In this document: one piece after another, positions 42,235 through 53,219 of the stretch
Position numbering within the stretch: the first letter of the stretch is position 1
How the letters are laid out: each line of letters starts with the position of its first letter
Assembly: GCA_948567375.1 (NCBI GenBank)
Contig: OX419760.1
Location: 60,260,911-60,324,910, forward strand
Direction of reading: 5' to 3'
From: Lunularia cruciata
Lineage: Eukaryota; Streptophyta; Marchantiopsida; Lunulariales; Lunulariaceae
DNA length: 64,000 bases
The notes under the pieces: generated by a model
Seen by the model: only the letters and a program-made list of their open reading frames with translations
Database searches by the model: none
Told to the model about the DNA's origin: nothing
Made by a program: the position numbers and the translations under genes

Positions 42235-44820
42235 TCACTCACCTAGATGGACTCCAAGTAGACCACTCTCCCTAGTAGCTACTAGATGTGTCCCAAGAAT
42301 ACCATGTCCACTCGGTCCATCGCCCCCAGCATGTGCCTGAATCGTCTCGATAGGCATAGGGCTCACAAGTGTCCGAGTGGTGATGCCTATCAAGCGCATC
42401 CTACGCTGCTCTGCCAAGCCAAGGCTCACAATCCAGGTCAAACAGTTTAGGTCCGTAGCCTGACCTAACACCTGACGCTTGGATGCCTCTGACACTACTG
42501 GAACAGCGGTAATACTAGTGCAAAAACCCATCGCCCGCTCTCTCTCATCAGCATTGGGCTCCACCAACTGCTGTAACTGTGAGTCCCAAACAAGTCCAGG
42601 TCCTCCCTCTCAAAAAGCATGAGAGCTTGAGAAACTCATGAGGGTGGGAAATGAAGCTCTAGGCTGTCCAACTAGGTTCACCACTGCCATAGGTGACCTA
42701 TCAGCCACTACCACTGTCTGAGACTAACGCCCAACATCCAAGATATCATTAACAAGAATGTGGTCTAGTCGCTGAATCCCATCATAACTACTTTGTAGAA
42801 CCTCTCTAGGTAAGAGGTTTGTCCACCAAAGATGAAGATGATGAGCTCGTGATCCCACTCTGGCTGCATCTAACAATACAGCAGGTCCCACCCAAGAATG
42901 GACCTGATGTGTACTCGCCACCACTCTAGTGCGAGAATCACCCATCAAAGGAACGTTCTCCAAAAGGTAAGCTGGAGAAACAAACTGATGAACCTGGAGA
43001 TGTTGTAATATCCGTAACATCTCCCAAAACACACAAGAACAAGGATCCTGAAGACCAAAACCACGGCCTGCACGTGTATGTCCCTCACATGGCCATCCAG
43101 AAATCACCAAGTGAATAGGCCCATGTCTCTCTAGGTCATGCGCCCCCAATAAGGAAATGTCTCTTGGTAGGGCCTTCTGGTAACCTCTGACTGCTGACAT
43201 TGGTAATAACTCCGGATACCAATAGGCCAAGTGTGCTACATGATGTAGAGAGACTCGCCTAGCAGTCTCATCTCTCTCTACATACAAGTACCTCTGTACT
43301 TGTATACCCGCCTGTAACACTGCAGCTAGTCCGGTGCTGATCCCACCAAACAACTCCAATAGGCATATCCTCTCTACTGGATACTGCCAAGCTATGAGTG
43401 TGGTATCCATAGGTGTCAAAGAAATCACCTCTGGAAGCTCATCCTCACACTCATCTCCTGATGGTACGAAGGCTCCACTCCAAGCCTGCTGCACCAACTG
43501 ATCTGCATGTTGTTGCAATGCCTCCTCGGAACTCCACAATGGAACACCCAAGGTGGATGGAACAATCCCACTCGTACTCCAAAGTTGAGTGATCTCCTCT
43601 GGTACTGGAGTATCCTCTGCATAGGCGTTCCCCTCCAACAAGTCACCATGCCAAGTAACTGCACCGCTGAAAGCTAAAATTGATGCTGCCATGGTCCCGG
43701 ACTGTAGTGAGCCAATATTGCCACTACTGAAGCGTACTGGTAGGCGACATACCCGTCCCTCACCAGACTGCCAACCAGGTCTATAAGAGGCTATCTCCTC
43801 CCAATAGTCAATGCTGAAACCCATGGGGTATAACATTGCTCCCCCAACTAGCACATCATATGACTCAGCTATTGTCACAATAGCTTGAGCTCTAACCACC
43901 GAGCTATCAATCGGATGACCAGGCTGAACCTGGACAACAAGCTCTCCACGTGTGATGTACTGTGTCGAACCACCACCTAGAGATGTCTGGATTTGAAATG
44001 GACACCTCTCCACATCAGTCTTTCGTAACTCCAGACCGACAACTGCAGCCTTCCCCAACATAAGGGGCTGCGCACCAGAGTCTAACAAGACTCTCTGTGG
44101 TGTATAGACCTTCCTTGAAGGTCCCACCAAACAAAAAACCCCCCTTTGGTTATTTAATAGGACAACACCAGGTGTAAACCGCGCTCTCTCAAAGGCCGGT
44201 CTAGCTGGCAACTCCTCCAGTCTAGCCGCTACTGCCTGCCATAAACCACTGGTCGCTGAACGGATCCCATGCTCCTCAACCAAGTCAACTCTACTACCAA
44301 CCACCTTTGCTCTAGTAGTAGGAACTGCACCATCCCTACTCTCACACAATGTGGCAGCCAACCGGAATATTGGGGCTAGGTCAACTCCCAATGTAAACAT
44401 GTCACTGGATGAAAACAAAGGATGCCGCATAATCAGCTGAGCCGCCCCCAACATCATGCTAGACTCAGTCTGTGTAGTAGCAGGTGGCTGACTAGTAGGT
44501 AGTACATCATGTACTCTATCACCACCTACTACACCTGCACTGGGACGTCTAGGAACCATGGATGTCATCTGCAATGCCTCAGATAGCGTGAAAGATTGGG
44601 GAAGTCTGACCTGTCTCCCAACCTCTCCTCTCTGTGGGTCCAACTCCATTGATGCTCCTCTAGGCTCTGGAGCACGTACTGCACTCCTAGTCACTGCTGC
44701 AGATGCATCCACTTGTGTTGCTCCGCACATGAAGTCCAAAGCATCTCTATCACCAACATATGAGGTGGAAGCCTCAGCACCCAAATCTGATCTCCTTTGA
44801 GCAATAGCCATACTAGCCAA
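42235..44820 (-). pseudogene. B2 protease and DNMT3-like cytosine-5 DNA methyltransferase domain
   Basis: A 698-codon open part (44820-42724) followed in the same frame by two more open stretches. Numbering from 44820: aspartic protease with VLLDSGAQPL, catalytic Asp247; then a DNA methyltransferase. Motif I is LLELFGGISTGLAAVL with GIQVQRYLYVERD (486-516), the AdoMet-binding loop. Motif IV is ISGWPCEGHTRAGRGFGLQD with catalytic Cys578 (codon 43089-43087). Motif VI is YLLENVPLMG (ENV 621-623). Motif VIII is RAHHLHLWWTNLLP (658-671). Past a TAG at 42724 and a TGA at 42610 come FPTLMSF, ERERAMGFC and RQVLGQATDLNCLTWI, like motifs IX and X. The motif order is the ordinary I-IV-VI-VIII-X, not the permuted DRM order. 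The G-I-x-T-G-L and GIQV-x-RY pattern resembles DNMT3. An RT-preceding segment (KDLGALKGPGI) ends it. Deposition of 5-methylcytosine is inferred from the family. Confidence 0.88.
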
Positions 44821-44825
44821 TCTCT

Positions 44826-45246
44826 ACTCCAACTGCTCAATCCGAGTAGCCATAGCTGTGTCAGAAGTAAGGGCAGGTACTGCACCCCTACTAGGTGTAG
44901 ATCCTCTACCACCACCTCTACCTCCTTGTCCTCCATGAACAGGAGCTCCTCTACTACCTGCCATAGTAGCCCTACCACTCCATAACTCCAGGTGTAGGTC
45001 AAAACACCGGTCACTAGTGTGACCAAATCTGTGGCAGTGCTCACACTGCCTCTGTGCTGGTTGTGATGCACCAGAGGTATCAGGTCCGCTGCCCTAAGTA
45101 CACTCTCTCCTATGGTGAGGTCCACCACAAGTCCAACAAGCAACACCACCACTCACTGGTTGCTGCTGACCCAAAAATGAGGGTAAGGGTCTAACTCCAC
45201 TAGGCCCTCCACTCGCTCCATAGGATTTGGGCTGTCCACCCTGTCC
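44826..45246 (-). pseudogene. B2 nucleocapsid region with two zinc knuckles
   Basis: In frame with gag and protease. A knuckle-like CWTCGGPHHRREC lies at about 45145-45105. A canonical CCHC knuckle CEHCHRFGHTSDRC (C-x2-C-x4-H-x4-C) lies at about 45054-45013. A glycine- and arginine-rich stretch follows. TAG stops interrupt it at 45094-45096 and 44824-44826. Confidence 0.85.
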
Positions 45247-46365
45247 TCAAAAACCAACTGGGCGTGGTGCACTCTGCTGCACTCTAGAAGAAGTCACAAC
45301 CGTGGAGGAGGTCTCCCTACCAAATCCAGATGTCACCACTCTCTCCTCCACCATGTTGAGCTCAATACGCTCAGCCAAACCAAAGACTATTGCCAAAGTG
45401 GGCGAAGTAGCCTGCAACAACGTAGCATCACGAACTCTAGGTCGCAACTCCCTATCCAGTATCCCATACCAAAACTGGACTGCCTGGGCCTCAGTAACTC
45501 CCTGAGTGAAACTGATCAGCTGCCTCATGCAAGTGTATGCCTCGCGTAGGCTCTCTCCAGCCTTCCGCTGGAACTCCCGCAAGCTCCTCAGCTTGTCAGT
45601 TCGCACTCTCTGGTAGTTCTGCCTCAAACACAGGAAGAACTCCACCATGGGGTTAAACCCCGGTACCACACCACCTCCTACAGCGGTACTTCCACTCGTA
45701 GTAGCACTATCTCTAGCTAGTGCACCTCCACTAGCTCTACCCACACTACTCAAGCTAGAACTTGTAGATACAGCCGATCTACTCCTGGCTACCGAGCCTA
45801 AAGTGATGGAGACATAGTGTGGAGACCAATACTGTCTCCATAACTCAATCTCCTCCAAATGAGCTCTCTTGAACTCATGGTAGTCATCCATCGGCGGACC
45901 CTCCAGATGCTGAAACAACCCCTTCCATGCCATGAAGGGTGTGAACAAAGTCAGGTTCCACATCTGCTACAGATCACACCAACTATCAAACTCCTGGATG
46001 AAGTCATCCAACTCAATGGTACCCACTGTACCAGAGTAACGCCTATGGCCTTTGGAGGCCCCATAAATCTTGTCCATGTCCCACAACAACGGTGCGGACA
46101 CACCAAGTGCACTCTCAACTGAATCAGCTCCTGTGTCGAACTCCAACTCAAAGTCAATCTCCTCCCTCACTGGGACCTGAGATACAGGCTGATACTGAGC
46201 ACCACTCCGAGTAAACCCACTGCGTACTGCAGGGCTAACTCCTCTAGAATCTCCAAAGAGCTCCGTCGTGACAAAGTTACCACAATAGCAAACCCGAACT
46301 ACCAATTGCAACCGCAAGTCGCAACCGCAAGTGCCCCACCAAGTGCCAACACCACCACGTGCCAA
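45247..46365 (-). pseudogene. B2 gag capsid region
   Basis: Retrotransposon gag fold: TLFTPFMAWKGLFQHL, then FFLCLRQNYQRVRTDKLRSL, then KAGESLREAYTCMRQLI and YGILDRELRPRV. This is the usual capsid pattern before a nucleocapsid. Reading starts at a Met at 46365. It is interrupted by a TAG at 45967-45969 and ends at a TGA at 45247-45249. The frame is the same as for protease and methyltransferase downstream, so the ancestral product was one gag-pro-methyltransferase-pol polyprotein. Confidence 0.85.
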
Positions 46366-46684
46366 TACTAACTAAGCACCACCCACTAATGTAACTCTAA
46401 CCGAGATAACTACACTAGGGGGAAGGTCAACCTATAACCTGCCATCATAACACGCACTCTCACGGTCTGCAGGTCATCACTTCCTGCCTCACCGGAGAGA
46501 AACAAAGGTAGTCTGACTGGTCATCACTCCAGCCTCACCACCGAGAGCACACCAGAGCACCAACGCTCAAAAGTCAGGGCACCTCACACAAACGTGGTGC
46601 ACAAATAGGAAGCAGAGAATGGAGGGGATCCAATCACAAGAAATCTAAACAAAAACCCTCTATCTCATAACACAACATGGGACT
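46366..46684 (-). other. B2 5' leader
   Basis: Non-coding. Resembles 49680-49990 in several blocks (AACCT-CCATCATAACAYGCACTCT, GGTCATCAC, GATCYAATCACAAGAA), so part of it is shared with the LTR-like region right of B1. Confidence 0.55.
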
Positions 46685-46697
46685 GACTCTGCCACCA
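46685..46697 (-). promoter_or_regulatory. Candidate primer binding site of B2
   Basis: On the minus strand TGGTGGCAGAGTC resembles the initiator-Met site TGGTATCAGAGCC with changes, and follows a TG...CA-type LTR end by two bases. Confidence 0.5.
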
Positions 46698-46699
46698 TT

Positions 46700-48075
46700 T
46701 GGCATTTGACATAAGAGCAGTTCGTCTCTAAGTCCTAAGCTACCAGGATCACCAAGAATGGGATCAAACTGCCTCTCCTAGCCAAAGCTACATGTGTATA
46801 GATAACAGTGGTGCAGTCACTAGGACAACAAGTGAGGGTGGACCAATTGGCTAGTGCACCAGTCCAGGAACAAGAGATCAAGGGGTCAAACCCTGTTGCG
46901 CACAATCTAGCAAGAAAGGCAGATTTTGCCAACCAATGACCAAGATCTACTCTAAACTAGCTAGCCTCACGCCAGCAAGCTGGCTTGCTGGCCCTTCTAA
47001 GCCTCTCATAGCCCACAGCCCTATGCCTCAAAATGCCAAAATTCAGCCAAATGAGGCCTTTCTTGTTGCCACTTCGAACCTCCTCCAAAATTGGCAAAAC
47101 TTCTCCAAATCTGTGAAAGTCCTCCAAACTAGCGAAACTCCTCCAAATCTGGCCAAACAGTGAAAACTCCTCCAAATCTGGCCAAACAGCAAAAACTCCT
47201 CCAAATTTGACGTAAATCTGACGTAAAATCTGACGTAAACCCTAAAGATGGCTGTCCGCCAAATCCTCCGCTAACTTTCTACTTGAGCCAAATTGACAAA
47301 ACGGGTTTCCAAATCACAATTTCATGAGAAGAGCTTCCCAACTCCACCTTCAATTTCACTTTCTGAGCCCAACTCGTAGCAAATTGGTCCTGCCTTCACC
47401 TCCTAAGCTCAAAATCACAACAGTGCTCGAAAATCGCTCCTTCTTTGCTCAAAATTTGGCCAGCGCTTCCGCACACCGTCCACCTAACTGCCAAATCTGC
47501 ATCACTTGAACAAGCTTCTACACACTAGGGAAACACAGATATTGAATCGAGCTACCACGATCCACCGAGCTTGGAGATACCACCAAGACTCAACGTTCCT
47601 GCACCCGATTTCCCCCTAACTTGACTTCTCTGATGTAATCAGATTGCATTACACTCTCAACTCAACTCAACTCAGATCAGTACTTGATCTATCACTCTAT
47701 AATCTGCCAACAACTGGGCACTGATTACAGTCAAGCCACACCCACTCAAGCATAGAGAATCCAAGTGACGCTCGCCGGCCTCTGTCCACCATAGCCAGGA
47801 ACTCGAAGGCTCAACATCAGAGAAGTGAGCTCTCTGGAGCTCACTTCAAAACTACCCCCCTTGGACTCGAGCTAGCACTAAAACCCTAATGGTCCCGCTA
47901 ATAGCACACTCGACGGTGTGAATGGTGCAAAGTGACGGTGGGCCCCACCGTGAAGTCAGTACCCCAAACACCAAATCTGACTGTCGGAAAGTAGTCCCTG
48001 AGAAATTGCTAGAATAACTATCACTAGAACTCTAGTGTTCGAGTAGCTAGATGCAGAACTACAAATGGCGTGACA
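46700..48075 (-). repeat. Candidate 5' LTR of B2 (about 1.38 kb)
   Basis: In element orientation it starts TGTCACGCC and would end ATGTCAAATGCCA before the primer site. The outer end is firm because of the CCTC target duplication. The inner end is inferred, since no second complete LTR exists to compare. No gene inside. 46849-46895 has a weak tRNA-like appearance. Confidence 0.5.
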
Positions 48076-48540
48076 CCTCCAAGGAAGTTCCACCATAGGA
48101 TTAGGGACACAGATAGGTGACATGTCAGCAAGCTCCACCCTTGGATTACTTACTTGGATGGGTGACATGTCTGGTCTAGGTCCTATCTAGTGGGTCAAAT
48201 AAGCTTTGACCAGAGGGAATCTTTTAGGGAATCTTCTTGTAGGAATTTCAAAATCACATGAGTAAGGTCCCATTGGAAAGCTCTCAACGAGACAAAGTTG
48301 AAAGGAGGGAAGGCCAGCCTCTCCTCCATTGGGGGGGGGAGAATGAGCACATTTTTGAGGCCTAATTCATCCGTTTAGGCCTCTGAAATTGCCTTCAAAG
48401 ATTTCAGGCATATTTTGATTCCTACTCTATTAGTAGAAGTCCCCTTTTGGTGATACATCTTTCTGATCTGTTTAGTCCATCAAGTGTAACATCCTTCTAG
48501 ATGTTACCAAACCAATTCTCACCTTTAAATCATATGTCTA
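48076..48540 (-). repeat. Solo LTR A3, second part
   Basis: CCTCCAAGGAAGTTCCACCA through GTGGGTCAAATAAGCTTTGA, a G9 run at 48331-48339 (complement of the A1 C20 tract) and AACATCCTTCTAGATGTTAC, all as in the A1 and A2 LTRs. The last bases (TATTACA) are missing at the junction with B1. Confidence 0.88.
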
Positions 48541-49003
48541 GATAGAGATCTTTTGGAGAGTGATGCCGATGGCCTTTAAGAACTTGGCGATTGCTCAACA
48601 TAGAGATACTTTACACTATGCTACTATTTGAGGAGGAGGTTATAGACCCTCAATCCGATGATTTCATCCAAGAGACTATGTATATTTACAACAGACAACA
48701 CCAATTACACTTGATGTTTTGACAGGCCGCACGATCTTGAGAGTGCATGAGGTTTTGCAATCTGGAGTCCTTGTGTTAGGACATGATGGTGTTGTTTGGA
48801 AGGATCATGTGCGCAATTTTGCGCCATGCCACCTCCCAAAAATTGATGGTACTATGGACCAAAGCTTGGCACTTGTACGTGCAAGCTTGAGGTGTATGTT
48901 ATGTGGCTCTTTTGGTGGAGCTACTACTATGTTAGTGTGTGATAGTTGTTCGATAGGATGGCATATGGCATGTATGACTCCTCCCCTCATGGTGGTTCCT
49001 TAG
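48541..49003 (+). pseudogene. B1 integrase C-terminus with PHD-type zinc finger
   Basis: Continuation of B1 after A3/B2. It reads MAFKNLAIAQHRDTLHYATI, a stop, then GGGYRPSIRRFHPRDYVYLQ and, from 48719, RTILRVHEVLQSGVLVL and DGVVWKDHVRNFAPCHLP, an integrase C-terminal beta domain. Next is a cysteine finger at 48893-48973: C59-x2-C62-x11-C74-x2-C77-x4-H82-x2-C85 (LVCDSCSIGWHMAC). This is the PHD pattern up to its sixth ligand. The last Cys pair is lost where the sequence breaks at 49003. PHD fingers bind histone H3 tails, so a chromatin-targeting role like that of chromodomains is a reasonable inference. Confidence 0.8.
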
Positions 49004-49013
49004 GACCAACTAA

Positions 49014-49025
49014 GCTCTGATATCA
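49014..49025 (-). promoter_or_regulatory. Primer binding site (initiator tRNA-Met type) of a mostly deleted element
   Basis: On the minus strand TGATATCAGAGC follows an LTR end. Only about 20 bases of internal sequence remain before the junction with B1 at 49003. Confidence 0.7.
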
Positions 49026-49027
49026 AT

Positions 49028-51848
49028 TCTTAGAAAACACAATCCCAAAGACCTCTCACAAAAGCACATCATAAAGCCCACTTAACATACATAAGAGGAC
49101 AATACAAAAAAACATTGTTCACTCCCCATCCCAAAAGCTACCTCCACGGTTGAAATAGGCTCATATCAACCTTCAAACCTTTATTTCTCATAGTCCCTCA
49201 TCACTGTCATCCAACTGAACTCTTGACTATTGACTTGTAGGACTTCATGAGTATTGACCACTCAAGATATCTAGTCACTTTAATACTCAACCTTAGTAAT
49301 GGCTGAACAAATCTAGACACGTGATTGTCTTTGTCCTCATCGCATGTTTCATCAATTATGTTTGCGCTTGCTCTTGATCAATCAATTCATTGATAAAAAG
49401 CCAAACATAATAATTAGCTAGGACTAACAAAGTAGCAAATAGGCTAAATTAGCCTAGAATATTCTAGAGGTATCTAGGAAACTTCTTGGGAAGCTTCTTA
49501 GCTAGCTTAGCTTGCACCCCAAGTAGATAGCTTCTTGAAGCTTCCAACTAACTTAGCTTACATGCCAAGTAGGCAGCTTTTAGAAGGAGGTTTCTTGAGA
49601 AGCTTCTTGGTATCATACTTTTCTTTTCTCTCTTTGGGAACACACAAGGTGCCTAGCTGTGGAGATTACAGATCAGAGGCTATAGGTAAACCTCTAACTA
49701 CTCATCCAAACACACGTGTTACCTAACCATTAGAACCCTCCACTCTCCTAACAAGTATTCTTGCTATCGGGTAGGGTAGTGACATGCAACCTAACCTATC
49801 ATCACAACATGCACTCTTGGTCTATTGGTCATCACGTTCAACATTACCAAGGAGAAATACATAGCACTCCTAGAAGGAAAGAACCTAAGCGCAACGCCCA
49901 CACACCAATCCAAACCAACTAGGCTTACAAACAAGCATGCAAGCACAAAGAGGATCTAATCACAAGAATGTGGAAAAAACTCTCTATGCTTTTTGTCAAA
50001 GAAGAGCTTCAAGGCTTTTGTGCTTTATCATCAAGCTAATTTCAACATGTACTCCAAGTCTCCTCCAAGCTGTACTTCAGATCTCAACAACTTCCTACTC
50101 CATGTGGGGATTTCTTATGTCTTCTTGATAGGGAGAACTCTGTGTAGATTATGTGAACATAACTCTTTTTTTATAGCTTGGATTTAAGTGTTCTACAATT
50201 CAATTGAAAGCTTGTGAGATAATCTTACCAATGGTATAAAATAAACCTCAATTGAATCACTGCAACTCCCCTGACAAGCTCTCAAAGTTAGCCAGGTTTT
50301 TGCAACTCTCAACCTAATTTTGAAATCCCCTTTTTAGGGTTTTTTCCCTTGGTTCTTGCAAAATTTCCCCTAATTTCTAAATAAGATGTACACTTGATCC
50401 TCACAAAATAGTCTGGAAATCTAAACTCTCAATCATAGTCACAAAAGTGAGAGAATTGGCATTCAATTAGGATTGAAAAAAGAAATGCTCCTCCAAGCTT
50501 ACAATAGTCTTTTTAGTAAAACGTATTGCATTAGATCTCACTCTCTATGAGTACAAATCTAACTAAATTTTCCACAATAGTTGGTCATGTTTTTGTTTAA
50601 TACTCTATAAAGTTTGATGGCCTAATTCAACCCCAATCCCTAGATATGGATCAATTCTTGAGCCGGGCTAACTTTTGAGCTTTGCAAACCCAAGTATACT
50701 TGATCCACGACATTGAATTCTCTTTTTGAAGAATTCACATAAAACCTTTATAAAAAGGTGCATACCCTAACCAAAAAAAGATTGTAAATTTTCATAAGGT
50801 ATCTCAAATCACAACTTGAGGAGTGACCAAAACTCCAAACTTGATCACTAGCTCTTCTCCATCACCTTACACCTCAAGAGCTTCAACTTCAATCAACCAA
50901 ATCTGATTTGATATTGATCCAAAACTGAAATTTCTTATGCTCAATACTGTAAGAAATTTTTCTACTCTCCAATTGCACTTACAAATAGTGAAAATGTTTC
51001 AAGAAGCTCTCTCAATTGCCTACTTTATGCTCTTGGGTATGACTTTCACCCCCTTGATTCAATTGATCATATCTCTCTTAGAATCAGCTCAACTCATATA
51101 ATTTCTATCTCCAAGTTGTAGCATGTTAGCTCCTTTTTCCAACCATTGTCCCCTCTCCCCAAATGGCTTCCCCAAACTCCTTTGAAGGTTGAAAAACTCC
51201 AGACTCTCCTCTTGGAACCCAATCTCTTGCACATTTGTCGTTTAATCTTTTTACTTTTTGACAAATGGACCCACAACTCCACCTTGAAGTTTATGAGTAA
51301 AAATTTAGGCATTCCCCAACTATAGAGGCACATTTATTGTCAAGTCCTAGACATGTTCGTAAGTAAGCACCCAAAGGATGATAGGATCTGGATTTCCTAT
51401 CATCAACTCTATGAATACCGCCCCAAAATGTGTCATCATCCAGTCCCGTAAGTCATCATGGTGTAAAATCTGAAGCTTAATGAGAAAAGGATTTGGGAGT
51501 GACAGATTGGGAGCATGGGACATTTCATGCTCAAATTCTTCCTCTAATGCTCTAATACTCACACTCTGTTACAACTCTCACTCCCAATGTCCTTCTCCTC
51601 CTCGAGACTCTCCAAACTAAAACACACCCTTGTCTCTCCACTCACCCTCATCTTTATTCATCAAAGCCCTCAAACATGATAAGATTGTAACCCACATGGC
51701 CAATTGTATACATGTACATAGATTTCTCACATGGCAACATCTCATCCATTGGATCTAGCAGACAACCTACCCCACTAATGTGGAGAAAAAAAAGATAAGT
51801 CATTTTTTACGAGCTATGCAAACCACAACACAACATCCACCTACTCTA
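49028..51848 (-). repeat. LTR-like region of element G, about 2.8 kb, includes repeat R copy 2
   Basis: Non-coding. Bounded on the left by a primer site, and on the right by the 3' coding end of G. It is therefore positioned like an LTR between two tandem internal regions. 49028-49160 recurs at 33101-33232. About 50180-51848 recurs at 18279-19955. 49680-49990 resembles the B2 leader. Whether it is one LTR or a composite I cannot say. Confidence 0.5.
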
Positions 51849-53219
51849 CACCTCTGCATCCTTTGGTATGCACCAACTGATCAGACCGTACATTGTAGTC
51901 AAAGTTGTACCACCTCTTCATCTGATTGATGAGACTCATCATCGTCCAATAGTAGATCTTCATCTTGGAACTGAAAGAGATCCAACTCTTTGTTGATTTT
52001 GTCTGTGCTCCAACTTCCTTCTTGCTGTTTAAAGAGCTTTACACACTTGCCAGCAATTTGAACCTTGAGTTTGCATCCATCCAACTCTCAAGGAGAGTAA
52101 GTAGCATTATCCAACACACTTACAACCACATACAGTCCAAACCAACGCTTTGAGAATTTTCTCATAGCGCTATGTTGGTTATCTAGACTACTATCATAGA
52201 CTTGTACCCAATCTCCTTCTCAAACATCTCTTGGCCTCAAGCGGTGGTTTTTGTCAAATCTCTCCTTGTTCCCAAGGCAAGTTTTCTTAAGCCTCTCAAT
52301 TGCCAACTCCACATCCTTTGGCCTTTTCTCCAATTGGCAAATCCTGAGTGCTAGAAGCTCTTCCTTAGATATGTGATCTTCCCAAGGTAGGACACACTCC
52401 AAGTGAGTATTTGTTCCTCAATTGGCATATTTGATTTCTGCCCATGTATCAACTCCATGGGCATGTAACCAGTAACTGAACTATGAGTGATGCGATCTGC
52501 CCATAGAGCAAAAGGTAAGAGCCTTGGCCGCTCTTTCACTCTCCCTTGGCATGCTTTCATAATGGCTTTCACAATGGGTGGATGACCTTGCTCACTCTTG
52601 GCATTTCCCTCCGGGTTGTAAGCAGTTGTTAGAGCCAATTTGACTCCACACCTCTCAAAGAAAGCCTTGGCTTCTTGTGTATTCAGCTCTCCTTGATCCA
52701 TTGTAATTTTTCCCACACACTTGTATCTACAAACCACATCCTCCAACAAAAATTTGCAAATTCCCTCGTTGGTTTTGGTCCTCAAGGCTTGTCCTTCCAC
52801 CTGGTTAGACAAATCCTCCTATGCCAAAACCAAATACTGCATCTACCATATCCCAACCGGCATAGTAACCAGATCCACCACCCACTTGAAATGCATTGCA
52901 AGCTGATAGGTAGGATGCAACCCCTCTCTATGTCTAATATATGAGTATATTTGGCAGATTTTACAAGTTTCCACAAACCAAACTACATCTCTATACATAT
53001 TACATCACCAATACCTCTCCTTCAGTTTGGTAAAGGTAGCATAAATACCCCTATGTCTAGCCTACAACCTCTCATGGAACTCTCTGATTAGTAGCTTCCT
53101 TTTTTCCTCCTTGCACACAACCTGTTGTGGAGGCTCGCCACTCCGTTTAGCTTTCTTCCACAAATAACTCCCTTCCAAAAGGTAGTTGTATGTTTTTCAC
53201 CTCAATTGTTTGGACCAAG
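51849..53219 (-). pseudogene. Element G integrase and C-terminal tail
   Basis: Minus strand, right to left. Linker LLEGSYLWKKAKRSGEPPQQ near 53180-53110. HHCC zinc region REFHERL-x-ARHRGIYATFTK to CKICQ near 53090-52950. Core with HFKWVVDLVTMP (first Asp), a Gln or Asp position in ITMDQGELNTQEA, and YNPEGNAKSEQGH (Glu region) in 52812-52351. LLPFALWADRITHSSVTGY follows, then ELAIERLKKTCLGNKERF and the tail to 51899. Stops are scattered. Removing F1 joins this directly to 57012 in a readable frame (WNDAW to SKQL). Confidence 0.85.
53215..53219. repeat. Target-site duplication CCAAG of element F1 (left copy)
   Basis: CCAAG occurs directly before TGTGGTACCC and again at 57012-57016 directly after GTTGTAACA. 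Confidence 0.9.

Larger units (their letters stand above)
41756..48075 (-). mobile_element. Family B methyltransferase retrotransposon copy B2, inserted in LTR A3
   Basis: 6320-bp insertion bounded by TGTCGTGCG and GGCGTGACA and flanked by CCTC at 41752-41755 and 48076-48079. Removing it rejoins the two parts of LTR A3. In element orientation: LTR (48075 to about 46700), primer site, gag, nucleocapsid, protease and methyltransferase. The sequence then stops just before RT at 41866, where it meets the 110-bp repeat. RT, RNase H and integrase are absent, so the copy is 3'-deleted. Confidence 0.85.

Noticed and set aside
42235..44820. Methyltransferase as a host DRM or CMT gene
   Set aside because: Motifs are in the ordinary order, unlike DRM. 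There is no chromodomain or BAH domain as in CMT/MET1. The domain is in frame with gag, zinc knuckles and a retroviral-type protease, and in B1 is followed by RT.
46785..46900. tRNA gene or SINE in the B2 LTR
   Set aside because: TGGCTAGTGCACC and GGGTCAAACCC look like weak A and B boxes, but I cannot fold a cloverleaf and there is no A-tail or target duplication.
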